From contig NC_073304.1 in NCBI RefSeq assembly GCF_027595985.1, positions 221,130,500-221,194,499 of the forward strand: DNA of 64,000 nt. Reading direction: 5' to 3'. The stretch is from Sorex araneus (Eukaryota; Chordata; Mammalia; Eulipotyphla; Soricidae). Below are positions 47,379 to 58,572 of the stretch, piece after piece (the stretch's first letter is position 1; every line of letters begins with the position of its first letter). Both the position numbers and the translations under genes were made by a program. The notes beneath the pieces were generated by a model that was not told the DNA's origin, did not search any database, and saw nothing but the letters and a program-made list of their open reading frames with translations.

Positions 47379-48166
47379 ATTTGACCCAGCAATACCACTG
47401 CTGGGAATATATCCCAGAAAAGCCAAAAAGTATAGTCGAAGTGACATATGCACTTATATGTTCACCGCAGCACTGTTTACAATAGCCAGAATCTGGAAAA
47501 AACCCGAGTGCCCTAGAACAGATGACTGGTTGAAGAAACTCTGGTACATCTATACAATGGAATACTATGCAGCTGTTAGAAAAAATGAGGTCATGATGTT
47601 TGCATATAAGTGGATCAACATGGAAAGTATCATGCTAAGTGAAATGAGTCAGAAAGAGAGAGACAGACATAGAAAGATTGCACTCATCTGTGGAATATAG
47701 AATAATAGACTATAAGACTAACGCCCAAGAATAGTAGAAATAAGTACCAGGAGATTGTTTCCATGGCTTGGAGGCTGGTCTCTCATTCTGGGTAACTCAG
47801 GGAAGGGACCACCAAGCAAAATGTGGTTGGAGGTCATGTGGGGGAAGGGTGAGGCGGGCGGAATACAGACTAGAGACTGAACACAATGGCCACTCAACAC
47901 CTCTATTGCAAACCACAACACCTAATCAGAGAGAGAGAACAAAAGGGAATTCCCTGCCATAGTGGCAGGGTGGGGTGGGGGGAGACGGGTCTGGGGAGGG
48001 AGGGAGGGATGTTGGGTTTACGGGTGGTGGAGAATGGGCACTGGTGAAGGGATGGGTTATTGAACTTTGTATGGGGGAAGCATGAGCATAAAGATGTATG
48101 GATCTGTAACTGTACCCTCACGATGACTCTCTAATTAAAAATAAACTAATAAAATTAAAAAAAAAA
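47379..48166 (+). mobile_element. 5'-truncated L1 (ORF2 end, 3' UTR, A-rich tail)
   Basis: The + strand encodes the ORF2 C-terminus (FDPAIPLLGIYPRKAKKYSR, MFTAALFTIARIWKK, LWYIYTMEYYAAVRK) to a stop at 47698-47700, then a 3' UTR and an AATAAA-containing A-rich tail. AAAAAGAGGGGGCCAC (47363-47378) recurs at 48162-48177 as the target duplication. The reading frame is open up to the natural stop, so the insertion looks fairly recent. It is too short to be active. Confidence 0.95.
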
Positions 48167-48309
48167 GAGGGGGCCACCCCCACCAAGCACCTTGGCTGAG
48201 TGGGAGCACCTGGTGGGCACCAGAGCTGCCAGGAATCCCAGCCAGGATTGTGGGGAACAACACCCAAAATCAACAACACTGACGGCAACAAAAGGGAGGG
48301 AGGGAGGAC

Positions 48310-48425
48310 AGCGTCTAGGCTAGGTAGGAACCCCGGGCTTGATCTCCAGCACTTCATGGTACCTGGAGCACTGGACTAGGAGTAGTCTCCAAGCACCGCT
48401 GGGGGATGCCTAGGGAAGCTTCAGA
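48310..48425 (+). mobile_element. Diverged SINE (plus)
   Basis: GAACCCCGGGCTTGATCTCCAGCAC, GGAGCACTGGACTAGGAGTAG and CCAAGCACCGCTGGGGGATGCC keep the SINE order with gaps. Confidence 0.5.
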
Positions 48426-48837
48426 AATTTTCATGATTCTTCATCAGGAGGAGATTCAGAATCACCCACCAATGAGGGGAGAGACGCTGCCGTCGCTCCC
48501 CCAGCAGGCCCAGGTCAGGGGCAGAGCCTGGCTCAGAAATGCCTTCCTACACCCTGCAAGCCAGACAGCCTGATTCCTGGCCCCGCTCTTCCGGGGCCCT
48601 GCCTGAAGGTGACTTGACAGGGGGTGATTGACTCATGCCTGCGTCCTGGCTCCCCCATCAGGAAAGAAATGAGACCAAAAGCATTTCCAGCCTCACGGGG
48701 TGGCTGTGCAGATTGTGGGGAATAACCAGAACAGACCTGGCAGAGAAAACCCCTGGTGAACACACTGGACCTTACGCCTCCTGGTTTCTGAACAGCGGCA
48801 ATGTGAACATCCCAGCCGTTTCACAAATAGTTTTTGC

Positions 48838-49068
48838 TCCCTCTGTCTCAGGACCTTTGCACGTGCAGTTGGTCCCTCTCCACAGTCCATCTTCCTTTGG
48901 TTCACCCACTTTCAGCATTCTGTTCAGATAACCCATCTTGGGCAGCTCCCCAAATACCCCTTTAGGACAGCTCTCCTGCTGCACCTCATTGGAGACCCAG
49001 GCACTTCTCTCACCCCAATAGTTGACTGTCATGAGCCTGGCACAGGAGCTTAATCAATACCTGCAAAC
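48838..49068 (+). mobile_element. L2-like relic
   Basis: CAGGACCTTTGCACGTGCAG, AGTCCATCTTCCTTTGGTTCACCC, AGCTCTCCTGCTGCACC and GAGCCTGGCACAGGAGCTTAATCAATA follow the familiar 3' part of mammalian L2 (CCTTTGCACTTGCTGTTCCC ... GTGCCTGGCACATAGTAGG). A SINE is inserted at its end. Confidence 0.55.
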
Positions 49069-49253
49069 TGGAGCCGGAGCCAGAACACAGCGTGTAGGGC
49101 ATTGGCCTTGCACATGGCTGGCTTGGGTTCAATCTCCGGCATCCCCTAGGGTCCCCCGAGCACTGCCAGACGTAATCCCTGAGCATAGAGCTAGGAGTAA
49201 GCCCCGAGCATCACCGGGTGTGACCCCTAAAAACAAATAATAATAATAATAAT
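49069..49253 (+). mobile_element. SINE (plus) with (TAA)n tail and target duplication
   Basis: GGAGCCGGAGCCAGAACACAGC, GGGTTCAATCTCCGGCATCC, GAGCATCACCGGGTGTGACCC and AAATAATAATAATAATAAT. CTGCAAAC flanks it at 49061-49068 and 49254-49261. Confidence 0.93.
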
Positions 49254-49410
49254 CTGCAAACCAATCAATATGTGGAGAAGCAGACGGCAGAGGTCGGCCC
49301 AGCGCTACTGTTTCCTGCCAGGCTCCTTGGCCTGTCCGCCGGCTGACGGTAAAGGGAGCCACGTGCTCAGTGCCCCGCGGGAGCACAGCTGAGACTTACT
49401 TGTGATTCTT

Positions 49411-49548
49411 TTTGGGTCACACCCGGTGATGCACAGGGGTTACTCCTGGTTCATGCACTCAGGAATTACTCCTGGCGGTGCTCGGGGAACCATATGAGAT
49501 GCTGGGAACCGAACCCGGGTCGGCCGCGTGCTATCTCTCCAGCCCCTC
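49411..49548 (-). mobile_element. SINE (minus) with perfect 13-bp target duplication
   Basis: GGGTCACACCCGGTGATGCAC, GAATTACTCCTGGCGGTGCTC, GAACCGAACCCGGGTCGGCC and CTATCTCTCCAGCCC. ACTTGTGATTCTT occurs at 49398-49410 and 49549-49561. A piece of the head (around GTGCAAGGCAAACGCCC in other copies) is deleted. Confidence 0.95.
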
Positions 49549-49687
49549 ACTTGTGATTCTTGCTGGTCTTTGAGCCTTGGTCTGAGGCTGGACCAGGGCC
49601 CTCGGGTGAGGCACCCCCAGGGCAATCTTGCCTGTCTGGTGGGCAGACCCGAGCAGGCCTGTGACCTTTCCCTCAGTGTGCTAAGGG

Positions 49688-49790
49688 GGGTACTGGGGTC
49701 ACACCTGGTGGGGCTCCACCAACCATGAGGTGCCAGGGATGGAACTACACAGGGCCTGGCCCCTGTGCTTCTCTCAGGCCCAAGGCAGTT
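49688..49790 (-). mobile_element. Diverged SINE (minus)
   Basis: TACTGGGGTCACACCTGGTGGGGCTC, CATGAGGTGCCAGGGATGGAAC and GCTTCTCTCAGGCCCA. Shortened and old. Confidence 0.5.
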
Positions 49791-50046
49791 AGCTTCAAAC
49801 TCGAAGCCTCAGTGCCAGCAGTGCTCAAGGAGGGCTTGGTCCCGGGGTGGAGGGCAGAGCCTCAGAGGTGGAAGATCCCCCTCAGAGCCTGTGTAGGAGG
49901 GGCCCCTGCCAGGTAGAATGGGGCTGGGAGGTGCCAGATATGCCAGGAGGCGATGTTCCCTCCTGCCCTCCACACCACCAGGGGGCACTAGGCCGAGCAG
50001 GCAGGCGCTGGCCATACGTGCTTCTCCCTTTGCGTAGACTTACTTT

Positions 50047-50222
50047 ATTTTTGTTTTTTGCTTTTTGGGTCACACCCGGTGATGCACAAGGGTTCCTCCT
50101 GGCTCTGCACTCAGGAATTACTCCTGGCGATGCTCGAGGAACCATATGGGATGCTGGGAATCGACTCCAGGTCGGCCACGTGCAAGGCAAACGCCCTACC
50201 CGCTGTGCTATCACTCCAGCCC
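50047..50222 (-). mobile_element. SINE (minus), young
   Basis: TTTTGCTTTTTGGGTCACACC, GAATTACTCCTGGCGATGCTC, GGAACCATATGGGATGCTGG and CGCTGTGCTATCACTCCAGCCC. Near full length. Confidence 0.95.
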
Positions 50223-51469
50223 TTGCATACACTTTAGGCTTTGTAAGAATTCCGGACCCCCAAGTGTCGCAGGATGCATCCCCTGACCCTTCCCAGTGGC
50301 GAGGGTTCCCGTAACCTGACCATGTTAGGGGGACCAGGTGCCTTGAACTGGAGCCAGAATTTACTCGTCTCCCCATGTGGCCAGGGGCCGGTGGGAATGA
50401 GGGATGGAAGTCAGGGTCCCGTACACGAGAGCCATAGCCATCACAACAGAGACATCGCCCCAAAAGGAAACCCTCATGTTGCCTCTTTCCATCCCCCCAT
50501 GGTCCACGGCTGCCCCCGTCTACACCCCACCTCTAGAACCGTGCCATCCCAGGAGTAGAGGGAATCATGAAGACGCCCACCTTCTTCTGGCCCCACGGGG
50601 CTGCCAGGAACGTACCTGGAAGGGAACCCAAGGCCACTGGGCCACGCCCCAGCCCCCACAGACAGACCCAGAGAGGTGAAAGGTGGAGGGAGGGAGGGAG
50701 ACAGGCTAGGAGGCTGCGAGTGTTGGGTGTAAAGTGCCTGTCCTGAAGCTGCAGGTGACGGGTCTCTGCACTGCCTCCCTGCAGGTGACAGACCCTGAGG
50801 TCAGCTTTCCTGCGGCGGCCGCACGGCACTGTCTTTTCAGCAGTGCCAGTAGGGGGCGCCAGAGGCCTTTTGCTGAAGGATCCATCTGAACAGTAGCAAG
50901 TACTTGAGAGGGTTCCAGGGACCTGTGGGTCACTGTGTGCGTGGGCCAAAGGGAACCCTGGAGTCTTGGCTCCCCTCAGACTCCCCCTCAGACTCCAGGT
51001 CCTACGTTTCAGTTCAACCCTAAGCTCTGGGACTGGGGCATGAGGCTGGCAGGGTGGGATAAGACAAGGTCAGACCTGGACCTGTGAGGGAGGGCACGGG
51101 GCCCCCCTGAGCTCAGCTGGTTGGCCTTGGCACCTCTGCCTGTCCATCTGCGTCCACGCCAGCAACCACCCTCACTCCCTCACCCGCCTCTCCCAAGACC
51201 GGGAGCCACGGGGCGGGGACACCTCTTAACCTCAGGACCCAGAGGAGAAGCTGTTTCTAGGGGGTCTGCTCCCGTGGGCTTGGTGGGACAGTGCCAAACG
51301 GCAGCGGCTCTTCAGGCCCTGGGCACCTGCCGATCTGGCTCACTCTCCTGACATGATCTCACCCTCCGCCCCCTCCAGGCTGGCCGCCTGGCTTGTTCCA
51401 CCCGTCAAGTGCTTATGGATGCCTAGCTGCCACAACATGTGGGCAACTTCCCACCTCCACATCTGGTTT

Positions 51470-51640
51470 CATCCTTTTCCTCTGCCAGTTACCTTTTCCT
51501 CCCATTCTCTGTGCTCGGGAATCACATCTGGCGGTGCACAGGGGACTTTGCCACATTCTCGAGTTCCAGTCCCACTCCTTCAGGAAGCCTTCCCTGATGC
51601 CTGGCACGTAGAAAAGAGTAAGTTTGTGCTCTCGGTGCTC
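51470..51640 (+). mobile_element. Possible L2/MIR relic with SINE trace
   Basis: TCCTTCAGGAAGCCTTCCCTGATGCCTGGCACGTAG contains phrases typical of L2 3' ends. CTCGGGAATCACATCTGGCGGTGCACAGGGGAC just upstream looks like a short minus-SINE piece. Confidence 0.4.
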
Positions 51641-51989
51641 TCTCCACAAATGCTCCCATGTGACTCCACCAGAGAATCTAACGTGACCTTACAAAGGCCA
51701 GATCATTTGTTGTTTACATACCTGCCTCTGCAGGAACGTCTCATTCTTCTGATTCCCCAGGGCATTGGCACACAGACAGGGTGGAGCAAGGTTTGAAAAG
51801 ACAAATGGACACGGGTAACCTCTTTGAACGCCTCGGTCACCTGTCTCTGCCCTCCCTGCGTCTCCTCACGTAGCTTCTGTAGGGATCTCACTGGTCTCCC
51901 AGGTTCTTCCCCTAGTGACCTCTCCAGCTGGCCTCTGTACCGCCTTGGCTGGGGTCTCCGCCCCCTTCTTCAGCAAGCTCATCTCTGCC

Positions 51990-52160
51990 GACCATCCCCT
52001 CCACCCCTGGCCTGACTCCCGAGCACTGTGCATACCTAGAGGCCTTTATCTGCTCACCACTGTTTCTTTCCCATCGAAGCAGGCATCTTATCTGATTGAT
52101 CCTGGCACCCGTCCTTGCTCAGTAAATATTTGTGAGATGAATGAGGGAAGGAATAAATAA
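51990..52160 (+). mobile_element. L2/MIR-like 3' end
   Basis: GGCACCCGTCCTTGCTCAGTAAATATTTGTGAGATGAATGAGGGAAGGAATAAATAAG matches the GCTCAATAAATATTTGTTGAATGAATGAATGA ending of ancient LINE2/MIR copies. Confidence 0.55.
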
Positions 52161-52165
52161 GTACA

Positions 52166-52310
52166 TCGGGACCAGGGAGATAGATAGCTCAATGGGCTGC
52201 GTGCACGCTTTGCATGCCGGAACCCCAGGTTCCATCTTTGGTACCATCTGATCCCCTGAGCACCTCCAGGTGTGGCCCCAAAACCAAAACTAAAAATTTG
52301 AATTAAAAAA
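52166..52310 (+). mobile_element. SINE (plus), older
   Basis: GGGACCAGGGAGATAGATAGC, CTTTGCATGCCGGAACCCCAGGTTCCATC, CTGAGCACCTCCAGGTGTGGCC and a CAAAACTAAAAATTTGAATTAAAAAA tail. Confidence 0.85.
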
Positions 52311-52318
52311 TGGGTGGG

Positions 52319-52489
52319 GGGCTGGAGCAATAGCACAGCGGGTAGGGCGTTTGCCTTGCACAAGGCTGACCCGGGTTCAATTCCCAGCATCCCATATGGT
52401 CTCCTGAGCACCGCCAGGGGTAATTCCTGAGTACAGAGCCAGGAGTAATCCCTGTGCGTCGCTGGGTGTGATCCAAAAAGAAAAAAAAA
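52319..52489 (+). mobile_element. SINE (plus), young
   Basis: GGCTGGAGCAATAGCACAGC, the A-box TAGCACAGCGGGTAGGG, the B-box GGGTTCAATTCCC, GGAGTAATCCCTGTGCGTCGC and an A-rich tail. It is flanked by ATGGGTGGG on both sides (52310-52318 and 52489-52497). Confidence 0.95.
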
Positions 52490-52497
52490 TGGGTGGG

Positions 52498-52934
52498 ACA
52501 AGAATAGTAGAAATAAGTACCAGGAGGTTGGCTCCATGACTTGGAAGCCAGCCTCACATGCTGGGGGAAAAGGCAGCTCACATAGAGAAGGGAACACCAA
52601 GTAAAGTGTGGTTGGAGGACCCACTTGGGATGGGAGATGCATGCCGAAAGTAGACTATAGATTGAACACGATGGCCACTCAATACCCCTATTCCAAACCA
52701 CAACACCCAAAAGGGGAAAGAGAGAACAAAAGGGAATGCCCTGCCACAGAGGCGGGGTGAGGTGGGGGGGGGACGGGATGAGGTGGTGGGAGGGATACTG
52801 GGATAATTGGTGGTGGAGAATGGGCACTGGTGGAGGGATGAGTTCTCGAGCATTGTATGACTGAAACACAAGCACGAAAATATGTAAATCTGTAACTGTA
52901 CCCTCACGAATAAAAAATAAAATAAAATAATAAA
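52498..52934 (+). mobile_element. L1 3' UTR fragment (same family as 47379-48166)
   Basis: From ACAAGAATAGTAGAAATAAGTACCAGG to CTGTAACTGTACCCTCACGAATAAA it runs parallel to the 3' UTR of the first L1, with a few gaps and changes. Flanking TGGGTGGG at 52490-52497 and 52935-52942 suggests a separate insertion. No coding part is retained. Confidence 0.92.
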
Positions 52935-53276
52935 AAGTGGGTGGGAGGCATATTAATCCCCACACAGCCCTTGAATCCCTTCATCATCCCCCTCCCCACT
53001 ACCAGCTTCTCTGGTCCCCGGTCACCTCTCCCCTCCCAGCGCTCCAACACGGACATCCGGCCGGCTACTCCTCTGACTCTGACCCTCAGTCACACCTTGG
53101 CCAGCTCCTGCCTGCCCAGGGCCTGGCACACGCCCAGGTGAGACCATCCAGCATCTCCAAACGTGGGTCCCTGGCCTCTCTCTTCACTCTGGTCCACATT
53201 TGAAGCCAGCCCCCTGAACGATTTTGCTGAGACATCCATCTCGTTCAGGCAAACTCAACTTAAAACGCCGTTGCAG

Positions 53277-53362
53277 GGCGGGCGTCATGGCGCAGGGGTG
53301 GGGTGTGAGTCTCAGGGCTTGAGCCACGGCACCACACCAAAACAGGAAAAAGCAAAAGCAAA
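53277..53362 (+). mobile_element. SINE-like remnant (plus)
   Basis: GCGTCATGGCGCAGGGGTGGGG followed by CACCACACCAAAACAGGAAAAAGCAAAAGC suggests head and tail of a shortened copy. Weak. Confidence 0.3.
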
Positions 53363-53481
53363 CCCTGGCATTCACACCACCCACGTCTGTTTCCCAAAGC
53401 CCAGGCCTCCACGGCACAGCGGGTGACCAATGGCACCCTGGCCGGAGGTTCAGGACAAAGGGCACACAGGGCGACCAGCAA

Positions 53482-53606
53482 CATAGCCCCGCCCCATAGT
53501 GCTTAACCCCGCCCCATCTAGGTTGGCCCCGCCCCATCGCGTTTAGCCCCGCCCCATCGCTTTGGCCTCACTCCCGGGTGTGCTTAGCCCTGCCCCAACC
53601 ACCCCG
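53482..53606 (+). repeat. 20-bp GC-box tandem array
   Basis: CCCCGCCCCAT starts at 53487, 53507, 53527 and 53547, an exact 20-base period. A decayed CCCTGCCCCAAC copy lies at 53588. Each unit contains the Sp1/KLF-type GC box CCCCGCCCC. Confidence 0.92.
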
Positions 53607-53781
53607 GAACACAGAGCTTTAGGACCTGGGGTTCCTTAGAGGCTCCCTATGCAGGCGTGGACAGGGCCGTTGCTCAGGTCTGCGCATCCTGGACACCTGG
53701 CTCTGAAGGGCATCAGAGGTGCGGTCCTGCGTGAGGGACCTTATGCACCGCATCCACGAGACCGTTAGTGGGTGAGTGGCA

Positions 53782-53789
53782 TGACGTCA
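53782..53789 (+). promoter_or_regulatory. Perfect CRE palindrome TGACGTCA
   Basis: The full cAMP-response palindrome in GGCATGACGTCAGCC lies about 215 bases after the GC-box array. Binding by CREB/ATF proteins is known for this motif; use here is unproven. Confidence 0.4.
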
Positions 53790-54768
53790 GCCTCAAAGGT
53801 TAGGGATGTCCCCAAGTCATCCTAGTTCCCTTTTCCACCTTATATGGATAGGTCACCCAGGAGAGGCCCCCACCCCTCCCCTATTCCCCGACTTCTACTT
53901 AACCTCTTGGTGTCATCCAGTTGCCGTGGCCAGGTTCTGGCAGTGTGACACATGGCACTTTGATTTAGACTTTTTCAAGCCGGGCCAACTCCAGATGAAC
54001 TCCCCCAGAGAGACCCTCATATGTGATGGGTCTCTGGATCCCATCGTACACAGTCCCTTAGCAAGATGAGCGCTAGAGAGCCCCTTTTGAACACCAGTGC
54101 AACCTCTTCAGCAACTGGCACCGACTGGAGTTGGTGCCAATGAGACTTCACTTCACCTTCCTGTCTCCTGAACTCTCCCCAGGATGTAGGCACTTAGGAA
54201 GCAGCAGCTCAGAGCGCTTGAGTTTGGGCCTGAAAAGCAGAGTTGTTGCCAAGGGCCAGCCCCAGTGATTTGGGGTATGAGATGGAAAAGCCAGAAATTC
54301 TGGCCTTGCTGCCACGCAGGGGGACACAGGCCCAGGAAGAGAGCCATAGTCTCTCCTGGTGAGTGCATGGGAGGGGACACAGGGCCTGAGGGCAGTGGGG
54401 AGGTGTTGGATTGGGGTGGGGATTTCAGGAAGACTGCCTGGAGGAGGCTCATGTCTAGATTGCTCACCAGTTAACTCTTTTTTTTTTCCCCACATACCAG
54501 AATGGGAGCCCCAGGAGGGCAGGGTCCGCTCCTGGAGACGGTACTGCTTTCCCTGGAAAGTGTCAGTCAGCACCATGAAGGAAGTGGGGGCTGACTAAGC
54601 CACAGGGTGAGCGTGAGGAGGGGGTGCTCCGTGAAAAAGGGCCAGAGGAGGGAGTCAGGGCAGGTGAGGGGCAGCTGGGTGGGGCAGGCAGGGGTTACTG
54701 GTGAGGGACGTGGCAGGAGAGACCAGGGAACCATGCCCAGCTCTTCCCCTCCTTTAAGAGTCCCCCCC

Positions 54769-54773
54769 CCCCC
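54769..54773 (+). other. C-homopolymer region
   Basis: A run of about 12 C (CCCCCCCCCCCCGG) lies near 54763-54774 in otherwise plain sequence. It is the only notable feature of 53800-54850. Confidence 0.5.
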
Positions 54774-55074
54774 GGCTCTTCTCACATTCCCTTCACACCT
54801 GGAATCCTGCTCAAGCTGCATGAATTCATCTGCCAGCACTGGCTGTCCACTCTGTCGGGGTGATGCTGGAGCAAACGTGGGAAAGAAACGGCATATCCAC
54901 GCGTACTTCTCTCCCCATCACTCCGCCCGCCCACCTTCACCCCTCCATCCACGCCTCCTTCCTGCCCCAGACACCCATGCCTGTGCCTCTCCTTCCCTCC
55001 ACTCCTCCATCCACCTCCCATTCATTTACCCCCCCTCCTGCCACGTCCCTTTATCCCTCAGCCACCACCTGCCC

Positions 55075-55140
55075 TCTTTCCTTCCATCCTTCCATCCTTC
55101 TTCCATCCCTCTCTCCATCCCTCTCTCCATTCACCCATTT
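55075..55140 (+). repeat. (CCAT/CCTT)n short tandem tract
   Basis: CTTCCATCCTTCCATCC and CCCTCTCTCCATCCCTCTCTCC units, followed by T8. It resembles the larger CCAT satellite at 57528. Confidence 0.8.
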
Positions 55141-57527
55141 TTTTTTCAGGTATTTTACATTGCTCATACCCAGTGCTCAGTATGTGACAGGTACCAGGAA
55201 TGTAAATAAAGACGCCAGAGAAACAAGAGCCCCTCTTGGGGGCGGGGGCGGGGACAACCCTATAAAATGTCCAACAGATTCATCTTCGATGGTGAGTTTC
55301 GGGAAAGGCCGGACAAGGTTGGCTCTCGTGCCGGGAGATGCCTGCCCGGGGTGACTGTCGCAGAGTTCAGAATCGGCATGACTCTGTCCTGTAGAAAGAG
55401 GACGGTGGGCAGGGCCCAGGACCCTGGAGGGAGAGAGGGAAGGTGCTCCCTGGAGCTGGAATGTTCCAGCGGGGGAAGAGGGAGGGAAGAGGCCAGAGGC
55501 AGCCGCGCAAGGAGCAGCACTGGGGTGGGTTCTGCACGGATGTGAGCGCACTGGTCGGGAGCAGCGGCTCAGAGGAACGTTTTACCCGACCCTGCGCCAA
55601 GCTGAAGACAGGGGTGGAAGGTGCCCGTTGGTTGTAGCTCAGAAGAAAGCCTGGAGCTTCTCCCAAGCCTGCTTCTCCCCCTCCACAATCTCCACATCTC
55701 AAAACATCAGGGGCCTCACAACTTTACTCAGGCCAGAAACAGCAGCGAGCTTCCTGCTTCCACACCCCCCCCCATTCTGTCTGTGCTCCCTGGCAAAACC
55801 ATGCTGTTGAGTGCCCACCGTGCCTGGGGACATCAAGGCAGCCCCTAGTGGGTCTCAGAAACCTGCTGTTTCTCTAAAGCATGTGGGGGGGTAGGGGGTT
55901 AGGAGGTGCTGAGGCCAGGAGGAAGAGCTGGGAGTGAGCAAGAGTTGGGGTGGTCACAGAATAACCAAAATGCAGACCCTGAGAAGGGAGCTGGAGGCAC
56001 AAGCATGCCAGTAAGCTGGGGGCTTGGGGACCCTCCTGTCAGCCTCAAGGACCAGGTCTAGGGCACGTCTCTGGGGCGGAGAAAGTGGCATCTTCAGGGC
56101 AGGAGGTGAGGGGTCAGGGTGCTGAGGCTGGAGAATGAAGCTGCGTGGGTGGCAAGCAGGGTGTACCCCAGCATCGCGGGCAGGGATGCCAGCCCCGGGC
56201 AGGTCTGTGGGTGCCTATGCTTGAAGGAGCTGGGTGGGGGGGTGAGGCAGAGGAGTGGGGAAAATGATTTGGAAGCTCAAAGGGGAAGGGAAATTACCTA
56301 CTTCCCACTCCTGGGGTGCTTTCCCTAGAAAGGCTACTGAGAAGTGTCTGCGGGGGGGGCAGCGATCAGGGGGAGGGGGGCCACAGAACACGGGGGTTAA
56401 GAGAGCAGCGGGACCTGAGCCAGGGAGAGGGGTGTGTGGAGACCACACTAGGGGCAGGGGGACGGGTGTGAGACTGGGAGGCCGCGCTGACCTGTGGAGA
56501 GAATGGTCCCACAGGCTTTTCTAGAACAGCCTGGAACCTTCCGAGGGCCAGCATGGAGGCCCCACTCTTTGCAGACTAGCAGCATTAGTCCTCCCAGTCC
56601 TCTCCTCTACCCCTTCCTGGGGTCCCCTCCCTGTTCTCATAAGCTTCCTGAGCTGGGCAGGCCCCAGTGCCAGCAGCTGAAGGGTGGGGGGGTCCCCCTA
56701 CCCCTGTTCTTTTGCAGATAATCTCTGTGGGCACCAGAGGGGGGCACCGCCTAATGGCACAGAAACACCTTTCAACCATAAGGAGGGTTGGTAGGGAGCC
56801 CAGGGCATCGTGGGTTAGCCACAGGGGCTGGGGGTTGTGGTCACTCTGCTGTGTTTGCTGCTGAGAAAGCAGGGGTCCCCCAGACGACTGTGCCGCCTTA
56901 TCTGTGTGCAGACACGGCCATCACCGTCATCCTCATGAGCTGGCGTGCCCCACCCCCACCCACAGACAGAAACGAGGGACCAGCCCTGGTGGCCACCTTG
57001 GCTGTGACTGAGCAGTGATGCCACTGAAGGGGAGACGGGGACCTTTGGGTTCAGGTCTGCGGACACAGGGGACTCTGGGAGCACCTCCCCGTCTCTTCCC
57101 TGGAGTGGCAAAGAGTAGGGCTATTTCTGGAACACAGGGACACGGCTTTCCCAACCCTGGGATTTCAAAGCTTCAAGGAATCAATGGCCAGGGTTGGGAT
57201 TGGGGTACACATGAGGAGACTATTCAAGCCCCAAACAAATGTCTCATTGGCTTGGAGAGTCAGAAGCCCAGGCCCCTTCCCGGGGCCCGGGGCCTCTTTC
57301 CAAGGAAGCCTAAACTTATTTCCTGGTCAGAGGATCCTCCTCTGACCAATGGACGATGTTTATAAAAATCATAGTCTCAGAGGTCCCCCACCCCAAGTGT
57401 GAGCCACACAGCTCCTGGGTCCCTTCCCCACCCCCTTTTGGGCCCCATCCCAGTGCCTATTTCAGAGGGAGAGTAAGGCCCAGTCTGTGGCTGACCTGGC
57501 CTCCAGTTAAGGACACACCATCTATCC

Positions 57528-58166
57528 ATCTATCCATCTGTCCATCCCTCTGTCCACCTACCTATCCATTCACCCACCCATCCATCCACCCACTCATTCA
57601 ATTATCCATTCACCCACTCACCCATCCATCCACCTGTTCAACAATCCATCCACCCGTCCATCCATCCACCCAAGTATCCACCCACTCATATATTCATCCA
57701 TCCATCCATCCACCCATCCATCCACCCACCCACTGACCCATCCATCCATCCATCCATCCATCCATCCATCCATCCATCCATCCATCCATCCATCCATCCA
57801 TTTACTAACCTATACATCTACCCGGCCAACTATCCACCCACCCACCTGTTCATCTATCTATGCACACATCCGTTAATCCACTCATTCATTTATCCACCCA
57901 TTCATTCATCCTCCTATCCATCTATCCATCCATCTGTACATCCACCCACACATCCATACATCCATCCGTTTGCCCATCTGTCCACCCATCCACCCACACA
58001 TCCATCCACCCACACATCCATCCACCCACACATCCATCCACCCACACATTCATCCATCCACACATCCATCCACCCACACATCCATCCACCCACACATCCA
58101 TCCATCCACACATCCATCCACCCACACATCCATCCACCCACCCATCCATCCATCCATCTCCTCATC
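57528..58166 (+). repeat. (CCAT)n/(CCAC)n satellite, about 640 bp
   Basis: Tetranucleotide units CATC, CACC, TATC and TGTC dominate. 57740-57800 is nearly pure (CCAT)n. 58001-58140 shows a 16-base higher-order unit CCACCCACACATCCAT. Its long ORFs, rich in His/Pro/Ser/Ile or Trp/Met/Asp/Gly, arise only from the 4-base periodicity. Confidence 0.97.
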
Positions 58167-58572
58167 CCATGAAGGTTTACGGAGCCCCTCCCTGCGCAGG
58201 CACTGCTGTAAGTACTGGAGCACATCACATCCCAGCAGGAGGCATAGAGCGCAGAGCCAGCGCGTGTCCCCAGCCCAGCCCCCTGCCCTGCCCTGAGCTC
58301 GCTCTGCCCAGACTGGAGCCCGAGGGCCAGCTGGCCACTGGCTCAGGAGCGAGGCTCTGCCTCCAGCGCTGCTGTGGACCAGGTGTAGAGGGGAGCACTT
58401 TGGTTTCAAGACCCCGAAAATGCTGGATTTCTGGGCTCCACACTAGAGCTTGGGCCATGAAAGCATCTGCCGTCTCTGGGCCCTATCTGTGGACCCCCGA
58501 ACCTCTGCCAGGGACTCTGGGCATGTCTGTTTCTAGGTGCTCTTTCCCTCTGTTTTCAGTCAATTGGCTGTT

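Noticed and set aside
47458..47700. An 80-codon frame that looks like a small conserved protein
   Set aside because: It is the L1 ORF2 C-terminus inside a 5'-truncated copy, not a host gene.
47944..47955. A GGGAATTCCC palindrome like an NF-kappaB site
   Set aside because: It lies inside the L1 3' UTR, where the family sequence explains it. Nearness to the expected MAP3K14 locus is not evidence of function.
57528..58166. Regularly spaced repeats resembling a CRISPR array
   Set aside because: The units are 4-16 bases without unique spacers, in a mammalian genome; it is a simple satellite.
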